In this document: positions 31,910 through 37,821 of the stretch, piece after piece | Layout: every line of letters begins with the position of its first letter | Position numbering within the stretch: the first letter of the stretch is position 1 | Assembly: GCA_024224155.1 (NCBI GenBank) | Contig: JAAENP010000269.1 | Location: 1 to 37,821, forward strand | Source: a bacterium | GTDB lineage: Bacteria > Acidobacteriota > Thermoanaerobaculia > Multivoradales > JAHEKO01 | DNA: 37,821 nucleotides | Reading direction: 5' to 3' | Position numbers and translations under genes: made by a program | Notes under the pieces: model-generated | The model's input: only the letters and a program-made list of their open reading frames with translations | Told to the model about the DNA's origin: nothing | Database searches by the model: none

Positions 31910-33118
31910 ATGCCCAAAACGGAACTCGGCGCCCTGTTGATTTCCCGGGGCTTGCTCACCGAGAGACAGCTGGACAGGGCCCTCGAACGGCAGCGCAACT
32001 TCGGGGGTCGACTCGGCACATGTCTGCTCGAAATCGGGGCGCTCGGAGAAGAAGACCTGCTCGCGGTGCTGTCCGAACAGCTCCACGCGCCAACAGCCAC
32101 CAGGGAGGATCTGCAGGACCTGTCGCCCGAGATGATCGGACTCCTGCCCAGATCGACTGCACTGAACTGTTCTGCGATACCGTTTCGGTACTCAACGGGA
32201 CGCATCGACGTGGCGCTGGTCGATGCCGGTGACCTCGCTCTGGAAGACGAGCTCTCATTTTCGATGGGTCAGCGGATCCGGCCACACATTGCCAGCGAGC
32301 TGAGAATCGTCGACGCGCTGCACCGCTACTACGGCAGCGACATTCCGCTGCGGTTCCGGAGCCTTCTCGAGACCGCCGATAGCCGGCAGGACTCCCCCGC
32401 TGGGGCCGCCAACGGTCCCGCTCTCAGCCCGGTCCCAGCCTACCTCCGGCCCGGCGCGCCGAACAGCCCCTCCTCCGTGTCACGAAGACGGGTGTTCTCT
32501 CCTCCGAAGTTCGATCGGCAGGCCATTCCCCTAACTCCCGAGGAGCGCGCCGCCCTCGAGGCCAGCCGGGGACCGATGCCGGAGCTGAGAACCTCGGCGG
32601 AGGCCGTCGCTCCCACCGAAGGCACCGATCACGAGCTGTACGGCCAGAGGTTGAGCGATGCGGAAACGGCGTCCCAGATCGGTGCGGCTCTGATCCAGGT
32701 TCTCGCCGGGCAGTTTCCGAGGGTGCTCCTGTTCAGAGTGTCTTCGGGTCACGAAGAGGTGACCGGATGGATGAGTCACGGTTCCGACTTGAACCTCGAC
32801 TGGTTCCGCCACTACTCGGTGGGGCTACATCACGCTACGGTGTTTCGGACCTTGTCAAAAGGTGCCGCCCTGTTTACGGGCCGGCTGGAATCGACGCCCG
32901 CCCACAAAGCGCTGGCGCGCTGCTGGGGCGGCTCCCTCGAGCGCGAGTGCTTGCTGCTACGGGTAGCCATCCGGGGCAAGCTCGTCTGCGCGGCCTACGT
33001 CGATCGGGGCGATGCCGGTCTCTCCGACATCGACCTGGATTTCCTGAAAAAGCTGGGCTCCATGACGGCTCTTGCCTTCGAGCGATGCATCTTGAGACGC
33101 AAACTGCAAACAACCTGA
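31910..33118 (+). CDS. MshEN-domain protein with a GAF-like C-terminus
   Basis: This 402-residue soluble protein begins with an MshEN domain. Two 24-residue motifs of the form (R/K)LG-x2-L-x3-G-x6-L-x3-L-x2-Q occur at 5-28 and 34-57, separated by exactly five residues as in the c-di-GMP-binding MshE N-domain; only the first position of motif one deviates (E5). A Pro/Ser-rich linker follows (about 150-240). Residues about 243-398 alternate strands and helices like a GAF domain (IGAALIQVLAGQF, VLLFRVSSG, LKKLGSMTALAFERC). There is no secretion ATPase domain, so it is not a GspE or PilB enzyme. It probably senses c-di-GMP; its output is unknown. A strong promoter lies upstream. Confidence 0.8.
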   Translation: MPKTELGALLISRGLLTERQLDRALERQRNFGGRLGTCLLEIGALGEEDLLAVLSEQLHAPTATREDLQDLSPEMIGLLPRSTALNCSAIPFRYSTGRIDVALVDAGDLALEDELSFSMGQRIRPHIASELRIVDALHRYYGSDIPLRFRSLLETADSRQDSPAGAANGPALSPVPAYLRPGAPNSPSSVSRRRVFSPPKFDRQAIPLTPEERAALEASRGPMPELRTSAEAVAPTEGTDHELYGQRLSDAETASQIGAALIQVLAGQFPRVLLFRVSSGHEEVTGWMSHGSDLNLDWFRHYSVGLHHATVFRTLSKGAALFTGRLESTPAHKALARCWGGSLERECLLLRVAIRGKLVCAAYVDRGDAGLSDIDLDFLKKLGSMTALAFERCILRRKLQTT

Positions 33119-33125
33119 AACTTCG

Positions 33126-33155
33126 TTGACACTTCGTCGAGTGCGCTGCTACATT
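33126..33155 (+). promoter_or_regulatory. Promoter of the HU-like gene
   Basis: A perfect TTGACA (33126-33131) and TACATT (33150-33155) are separated by 18 bases. The predicted transcription start falls only about 8 bases before the ATG at 33170, so the transcript would be nearly leaderless. Confidence 0.55.
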
Positions 33156-33169
33156 GGGCGCCCTCCAAA

Positions 33170-33436
33170 ATGATCAAGAACGACCTCGTCACTCGCGTTG
33201 CCGAAACCTCCGACGTCTCTCGGGTCAAGGCGGCACTCGCCGTAGACACGATCCTGAACGCTATGAAGCTTGCGCTGCGCCAGGGCAAGCGCATCGAGTT
33301 GCGAGGATTCGGGGTCTTTCAGGTACGGGACCGCAAGCGTGGCATCGGTCGGAACCCGAAGACGGGCGTCGAGGTGGCGATAGCCCCCGGCAAGACTGTC
33401 CGCTTCAAGCCGGGCAAAGAGCTCCGCGGGATCTAG
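33170..33436 (+). CDS. HU/IHF-family DNA-binding protein
   Basis: This 88-residue protein has the HU fold: [12 protein letters not shown] helix, an [16 protein letters not shown] saddle, the arm [10 protein letters not shown] and a closing [17 protein letters not shown] and IHF dimers bend DNA and organise the nucleoid. The arm carries the conserved R-N-P-K-T-G segment; HU and IHF subtypes cannot be separated by eye, though IHF-like variants are common in this position. The start has no ribosome binding site, in line with the short leader predicted from its promoter. The protease gene begins 14 bases after its stop. Confidence 0.95.
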   Translation: MIKNDLVTRVAETSDVSRVKAALAVDTILNAMKLALRQGKRIELRGFGVFQVRDRKRGIGRNPKTGVEVAIAPGKTVRFKPGKELRGI

Positions 33437-33450
33437 CCGTTTCGCGACCG

Positions 33451-34413
33451 GTGGAAAGCAACGCTCTCCCGGCCGCGGATTTCCCACGGCCGGGACACAA
33501 GACCTGGCAACTGGGCCTCGCCGCGGCTCTGTTCCTCCTTGCCCTGTTCACGACCACGACCCTGGGCGCCATATGGTCGGTCGCGACGCACACCGAGGAC
33601 AGCACGGATCTCGGAATGTGGATGGGCTTCGAGACCATTCGTACGGTGTGGAGCGATCCCGGCATGCTGGTCGCGGGCATCAGCTTCTCGATCCCACTGC
33701 TGGTGATCCTGCTCTGCCACGAGCTCGGGCACTACCTGCCCTGCCGCCGCTACCGGCTGCCGTCGACTCCGCCCTATTTCCTGCCCGTGCCCTTCGCTCT
33801 AGGTACCTTGGGCGCCTTCATCAAGATCCGAAGCCCGATTCGAAATCGGCGTGAGCTTCTGATCGTTGGCGCGGGAGGTCCGCTGGCTGGCTTCGTGGTT
33901 CTGGCTCCGTTTCTCCTGATCGGCATCGCCCTTTCGGAACCCGCCCCGTACGAGCCAGCTCCCGCGGAAGCCGCACGCGCCCTCCTCTTTCTGCCCGGGC
34001 AGTCTCTGGCCTCCCAGATCACGACCTGGGCGTTTCACGGCCCCCTCCCCGAGAACACCGTTCTCAACCTGCACCCATTCGCCCTCGCCGCCTGGGTGGG
34101 TCTGTTGGCGACTTCTCTCAACCTGCTGCCGCTGGCACAGCTCGACGGCGGGCACATCCTCTATGCGCTCGCCGGCCGCCTCCAGCACAAGCTCGCCCTG
34201 CCGTTGTGGATCGCACTGGCCGCCTGCAGCTACTTCTGGCTCGGTTGGTTGCTATGGTGCCTGATCATTCTCATCATCGGACTGCGCCACCCACCGGTAG
34301 CGGACGAAGCGCTCGGGCTCGAGCCCAGGCACAGAGCCGTCGGCTGGCTCTGTCTACTGATCTTCGCGCTTTCCTTCATGCCGATCCCACTCGACGTCGT
34401 CCCGGTCAGCTAG
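33451..34413 (+). CDS. M50 family (site-2-type) membrane metalloprotease
   Basis: This protein of about 320 residues has six or more hydrophobic segments. The zinc site is CHELGHYL (HExxH) in an early membrane helix, and the third ligand lies in LNLLPLAQLDGGH, the LDG motif of site-2 proteases. Between them, FLPVPFALGTLGAFIKI resembles the compact M50 group seen in plants (EGY) and many bacteria. No PDZ domain is present, unlike in RseP. Its substrate is unknown. The frame is open to 33154, but that overlaps HU; GTG 33451 is the first sensible start, without a ribosome site, so coupling to HU translation is likely. Its stop shares a CTAG with convergent dtd. Confidence 0.88.
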   Translation: MESNALPAADFPRPGHKTWQLGLAAALFLLALFTTTTLGAIWSVATHTEDSTDLGMWMGFETIRTVWSDPGMLVAGISFSIPLLVILLCHELGHYLPCRRYRLPSTPPYFLPVPFALGTLGAFIKIRSPIRNRRELLIVGAGGPLAGFVVLAPFLLIGIALSEPAPYEPAPAEAARALLFLPGQSLASQITTWAFHGPLPENTVLNLHPFALAAWVGLLATSLNLLPLAQLDGGHILYALAGRLQHKLALPLWIALAACSYFWLGWLLWCLIILIIGLRHPPVADEALGLEPRHRAVGWLCLLIFALSFMPIPLDVVPVS

Positions 34414-34853
34414 GCACCAAGCTCGAGGATCAGCGTCACCGGGCCGTCGTTGACCAGCTCGACTTCCATGTGGGCTCCGAATCGGCCCACGGCCACCGCA
34501 TGATCTTGTCGGCGAAGACCGTCGGCCAACAGCTCCAGCAGTTTCTCAGCCCGGGCCGGTTGTGCCGCCCTTTCGAACGACGGGCGACGTCCCCGATCGA
34601 GGCGGGCGGCCAGGGTGAACTGCGAGACCAACAGGAACTCGGCTCCCGCCCGCGCCGGATCGAGGTTCATGCGCCCGTTCTCGTCCGGGAAGCAGCGCAC
34701 GTTCGACAGCTTATCGACTGCCGAGGCCACCGTGGATTCGTTGTCCCCGCGCTCGACCGCGATCAACGCCACCAGCCCGGGCCCGATCGTGGCAACCTGC
34801 ATCCGCTCGACCCGAACCTCAGCGCGCGAAACTTTCTGCAAGACGATGCGCAC
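34410..34853 (-). CDS. dtd: D-aminoacyl-tRNA deacylase
   Basis: This 147-residue enzyme removes D-amino acids (and misattached glycine) from tRNA. Family marks are MRIVLQKVSRAEV at the start, LLVSQFTLAA, RGRRPSFERAA and the C-terminal GRFGAHMEVELVNDGPVT, whose Gly/Pro-rich loops form the cross-subunit active site. Length is typical. It starts with GTG 34853, with only a weak ribosome site. It is divergent from ssb and converges on the M50 gene, the two stop codons overlapping in a CTAG. Confidence 0.95.
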   Translation of the reverse strand: MRIVLQKVSRAEVRVERMQVATIGPGLVALIAVERGDNESTVASAVDKLSNVRCFPDENGRMNLDPARAGAEFLLVSQFTLAARLDRGRRPSFERAAQPARAEKLLELLADGLRRQDHAVAVGRFGAHMEVELVNDGPVTLILELGA

Positions 34854-35006
34854 GTTTTGCGTCTATCCAGGTGGGGTTGAAGGCCGGTTTCGGCTCACGA
34901 ATCGAGCTTGTCGCTGTGATAGCTTACCGACTCTTCGGACCCCGTGAAAGTGCTGGCCACTGAGCCCAGAAGAGAACATCAACCCGAAGAATAGTAGGAG
35001 ACAAAC

Positions 35007-35447
35007 ATGCTCAACAAAGTGATGTTGATCGGAAACCTCGGCCGTGATCCGGAAGTTCGCTCGACTCCCTCGGGACAGAACGTAGCCTCTTTCAGCCTTG
35101 CCACCAATCGCAAGTGGAAGGACCGCGATGGCAACCGCCAGGAACAGACCGAATGGCACAACATCGTCTGCTGGGGCCGCCAGGCCGAGATAGCGGGTCA
35201 GTACCTGTCCAAGGGCCGCCAGATCTTCGTCGAGGGACGCCTCCAGACCCGCTCCTGGGACGACAAACAGACCGGGGAGAAGAAATACCGGACCGAGATC
35301 GTGTGCGACAACTTTCAGATGCTGGGAAGCCGAGGCGGTTCCGACAGCTACTCCGGTGGAGGCAGTGGCAGGTACAACGCGGGCGGAGGCCCGTCGGCCG
35401 ATACCGGCGGCGCAAGCGGCCCGGACGACGACGACATCCCGTTCTAG
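35007..35447 (+). CDS. ssb: Single-stranded DNA-binding protein
   Basis: This 146-residue protein has the OB fold ([62 protein letters not shown]), a Gly/Ser-rich linker from about 108, and the acidic tip DDDDIPF that binds repair and replication partners. It coats single-stranded DNA as a tetramer. ATG 35007 follows AGGAG. A strong hairpin terminator comes directly after the stop. The gene is separate from rpsF-rpsR, unlike in Firmicutes, and lies next to mutS on the opposite strand. Confidence 0.97.
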   Translation: MLNKVMLIGNLGRDPEVRSTPSGQNVASFSLATNRKWKDRDGNRQEQTEWHNIVCWGRQAEIAGQYLSKGRQIFVEGRLQTRSWDDKQTGEKKYRTEIVCDNFQMLGSRGGSDSYSGGGSGRYNAGGGPSADTGGASGPDDDDIPF

Positions 35448-35450
35448 CTC

Positions 35451-35475
35451 GGGGACACGATTCCATCGTGTCCCC
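35451..35475 (+). terminator. Strong terminator hairpin of ssb
   Basis: GGGGACACGAT (35451-35461) and ATCGTGTCCCC (35465-35475) form a perfect 11-bp stem with a 3-base loop, three bases past the ssb stop; a TTTT run lies about ten bases further on. The most stable hairpin noticed in the window. Confidence 0.65.
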
Positions 35476-35593
35476 TCCCGACTCGTTTTGCCACGAGACG
35501 CCGCACCGAGCAGTCAGTGACCTATCGCGGTCAGGTCGACCTGGCCCGCCCCTTCCCGGTCAATGAAGGAGCGTCGCGTGCGCCTCGGAAGGA

Positions 35594-35626
35594 GCCTCTC
35601 CATCTACTGATGGCTCCCAGAGAGGC
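35594..35626. terminator. Interrupted hairpin downstream of mutS
   Basis: GCCTCTC (35594-35600) pairs with GAGAGGC (35620-35626), and inside it CATC (35601-35604) pairs with GATG (35609-35612) with a 7-base bulge. It lies 46 bases past the mutS stop in the 225-base gap between convergent ssb and mutS. No T-run follows, so it is a possible terminator only; the rest of the gap shows nothing recognisable. Confidence 0.35.
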
Positions 35627-35672
35627 GGCACCGGCGCGACACTCTCGTTTCGGCCTGGGCGCGGGCGGGCCG

Positions 35673-37821
35673 CTACGAATCCAGCCGCGACTTCAGGCTC
35701 TGGAGCAGATTCAGAGCCGCGAGCGGCGTCATCCGATCCAGGTTGACCTCCCGCAGAATCGAGGCCACCAGCTCGTCCGCAGGGGCGAACAGACCGAGTT
35801 GCCCCGGTTTGTTTTCAACCACCTCTGAGCCCGCGGCCAGACGTGGCCTTCCCGCCACGTCATACTCCTGCGCTTCGAGATTGGCCAGAATCTGACCCGC
35901 TCGATCGATCACCTCGCCGGGCATCCCGGCCAGGCGAGCGACGTGCAAACCGTAGGACTTGTCGGCACTACCGGAAACGACACGGTGCAGGAAGACGATA
36001 CGGTTCTCCCACTCCTTCACCGACATCGTTCGATTCACCACCCTCTCGAAGAGCCCCTCGAGCTCGGTCAGCTCATGATAGTGAGTCGCGAAGAGCGCCT
36101 TGGAGCCGGCCCTCTCGTGCAAGAACTCGACCGTTGCCCAGGCCAACGAAAGCCCGTCGAAGGTGGCCGTGCCGCGGCCGAGTTCGTCCAGGATTACGAG
36201 GCTCTCCCTGGTGGCGTGACGGAGGATGTTGGCGGTCTCGACCATCTCGACCATGAACGTCGACTCACCCCGCGTGAGGTCGTCGCTCGCACCGACACGA
36301 GTGAAGATGCGATCGACCAACCCTATTTCGGCGCGCTTCGCCGGCACGAACGAGCCCGCCTGGGCCATCAACACGATCAACGCGTTCTGACGCAGATAGG
36401 TCGACTTGCCACCCATGTTGGGACCGGTGAGGATGACGACCTCGCCCGATTCACCGCCGAGATCGAGGTCGTTGGGGACAAACGTCTCCGAAGTGAGCTT
36501 CTCGACCACCGGGTGCCGGCCGTCTTCGACCCGAATAGGCTCGCCGGCCGGTCGCATGACGGGACGACAGTAGCCGTTGCGGGCCGCGACTTCCGCGAGT
36601 GCACCGAGTACGTCGACGCGGGCCAACACGTCCGCCAGCGTTCGCACGCGCGGACCCGCCGACACGATCGCGGTCAGCAATGCTCGGTAGTGACGGTCCT
36701 CGAGCTCGATCTGCCGTTCTTCGGCCTCCAGCACCTGTTCTTCGAGCTCTTTGAGCTCGGGAGTGATGTAGCGCTCTGCGTTGACCAGGGTCTGCTTGCG
36801 GACGTAGCGTTCGGGCACCAGGCCCTGGTTCGCCTTGGTCACCTCCAGGTAGTAGCCGAAGACCCTGTTGAAGCGGATCTTGAGCGAGGCGATCCCCGTC
36901 TGCTCGCGCTCTCGCGCCTCGAGCGCCGCCAGGTGCTTCTTGGTGTCCTGGGTGAGCGATCGGTAGCGATCCAACTCCGCGTCGACGCCGGCTGCGATCA
37001 CGCCCCCCTTTGCCACGCTCATCGCGGGGCTCTCGGCCAGCACCCTATCCAGCTCGGCCTGCAGATCCGAAACCGGATCGGTTGCCGCGAGCTCGCTCGG
37101 CAGAGGGCCCTGCAGCCGTGCGACTTCCGCCAGAATCGCCGGCGACACGGTCAGCGCCGAACGCAGCGCGTCGGCTTCCCTGGGCGACAGGGAGCCCAGT
37201 ACGCCTCGGGCCAGCAGCCGCGCCGGATCACCGACCGAGCGCAACAGATCCCGCACCCTATCGCGGGCCTCTTGCTGCTCGATCAACTCGCCGACCGCGC
37301 TCTGCCGGCTTTCTATCTCAGACTCCGACCGCAGCGGCCTGCCCAGCCAGGACCTCAACAGGCGGCCTCCGGGAGGCGTGACGGTTCGATCCAGAATCCC
37401 GAGCAAAGTGCCACTGCGCGACCCGGTTCGGAGATTGCGAAACACCTCCAGGTTGGCCAGCGTGGTCGCGTCGAGTTGGAGATGCCCGGATGGCGAGCGC
37501 ACGACGAGGCTGCGAATGTGCTGCAACTCGTTCTGCTGCGTCTCGCGGGCGTAGGACAGCGCCAGCGCCGCCGCCTGCACGGCCTGGTCCTTGCCGTCAC
37601 CAAGTCCGAACGCTCTCAGCGTCTTGGTCTGGAACTGCTCCTCGAGAATCTCGCGAGCCCGCCGAGGCTGGAACCAGCCGCTCTCGTCGACCTGGGTCAG
37701 GGTCACCGAGCTCAGGCCCAGCGGCCGGTAGTGGGCGGACTGCATGCGGAGATCGGCCTCCTTGGTCGTCGCTGCGAGGACCAGCTGGACGCGGGCGCCG
37801 CGCGGAAGCGCTCGGCGGTAG
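35673..37821 (-). CDS. mutS: DNA mismatch repair protein MutS, 5' end outside window
   Basis: The frame is open through the right edge, so only the C-terminal 716 or so residues are present; the methionine at 37745 is internal. The visible part starts at the end of the connector domain and includes the lever region (LQLDATTLANLEVFRNLRTG), clamp (about the middle), and the ATPase domain with Walker A GPNMGGKST, the Walker B segment VILDELGRGT, ATFDG and ATHYHEL. The mismatch-reading N-terminal domain (F-x-E motif) lies outside the window. MutS binds mismatches as a dimer and recruits MutL. It converges on ssb. The C-terminus is short, with VNLDRMTPLAALNLLQSLK as the usual end helix. Confidence 0.97.
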   Translation of the reverse strand, partial: YRRALPRGARVQLVLAATTKEADLRMQSAHYRPLGLSSVTLTQVDESGWFQPRRAREILEEQFQTKTLRAFGLGDGKDQAVQAAALALSYARETQQNELQHIRSLVVRSPSGHLQLDATTLANLEVFRNLRTGSRSGTLLGILDRTVTPPGGRLLRSWLGRPLRSESEIESRQSAVGELIEQQEARDRVRDLLRSVGDPARLLARGVLGSLSPREADALRSALTVSPAILAEVARLQGPLPSELAATDPVSDLQAELDRVLAESPAMSVAKGGVIAAGVDAELDRYRSLTQDTKKHLAALEAREREQTGIASLKIRFNRVFGYYLEVTKANQGLVPERYVRKQTLVNAERYITPELKELEEQVLEAEERQIELEDRHYRALLTAIVSAGPRVRTLADVLARVDVLGALAEVAARNGYCRPVMRPAGEPIRVEDGRHPVVEKLTSETFVPNDLDLGGESGEVVILTGPNMGGKSTYLRQNALIVLMAQAGSFVPAKRAEIGLVDRIFTRVGASDDLTRGESTFMVEMVETANILRHATRESLVILDELGRGTATFDGLSLAWATVEFLHERAGSKALFATHYHELTELEGLFERVVNRTMSVKEWENRIVFLHRVVSGSADKSYGLHVARLAGMPGEVIDRAGQILANLEAQEYDVAGRPRLAAGSEVVENKPGQLGLFAPADELVASILREVNLDRMTPLAALNLLQSLKSRLDS

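Noticed and set aside
31796-32086. N-terminal extension of the TPR protein frame
   Set aside because: It is antisense to the start of the MshEN gene and crosses its promoter; the signal peptide begins at or just before 31795.
1-37821. Mobile elements, phage genes, CRISPR arrays or toxin-antitoxin pairs
   Set aside because: No transposase, integrase, repeat-spacer pattern or small paired genes were seen on either strand; the only repeats are the short tandem ones listed.

Overview
This 37.8 kb window is a GC-rich bacterial chromosome segment that is almost wholly coding; no gap between genes reaches 300 bases. The cell is Gram-negative: there is a Tsx-type outer-membrane channel, a LolB-like lipoprotein and several exported proteins. 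The gene content (SpoVG in a Gram-negative, a membrane pyrophosphatase, MshEN and TPR proteins, a receiver-PPDK_N fusion) suggests Acidobacteriota, perhaps a Thermoanaerobaculia-like lineage. That placement is inference, because no rRNA is present. I see no insertion sequence, phage gene, integrase or CRISPR array.

Region 1 (1-1016) is the 3' part of a PQQ-type beta-propeller protein.

Region 2 (1074-17449) is the most distinctive part, a two-armed nucleoside/nucleobase uptake locus. The minus-strand arm encodes a BMP-family binding lipoprotein, a double ABC ATPase, two permeases and cytosine deaminase (codA). The plus-strand arm encodes an NCS2 nucleobase permease, a second complete BMP-type ABC transporter, a Tsx-like outer-membrane nucleoside channel and a COG2403-type P-loop protein annotated elsewhere as cyclic 2,3-diphosphoglycerate synthetase. 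Malonyl-CoA decarboxylase sits between the arms. Together they could carry nucleosides across both membranes and deaminate cytosine to uracil. Malonyl-CoA decarboxylase would fit an oxidative pyrimidine pathway that ends in malonate, but the middle enzymes are not here.

Region 3 (17446-21889) holds NADP-type glutamate dehydrogenase and, downstream of it, a 1007-residue protein with two receiver-like domains fused to a PPDK_N ATP-binding domain but no phosphohistidine or PEP-binding domain.

Region 4 (21995-31795, minus strand) is a housekeeping block. In transcription order it is TPR protein, LolB-like lipoprotein, spoVG, tRNA-Gln(UUG), prs, rplY, pth, hppA, rpsF, rpsR, rplI and a coiled-coil protein. 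The order combines the Pseudomonas (TPR-lolB-ispE-tRNA-Gln-prs-rplY-pth) and Bacillus (spoVG-glmU-prs-ctc-pth) arrangements.

Region 5 (31826-37821) has an MshEN-GAF-like protein behind a near-consensus promoter, an HU-type DNA-binding protein, an M50 membrane protease, D-aminoacyl-tRNA deacylase, ssb with a strong terminator, and mutS running off the right edge.
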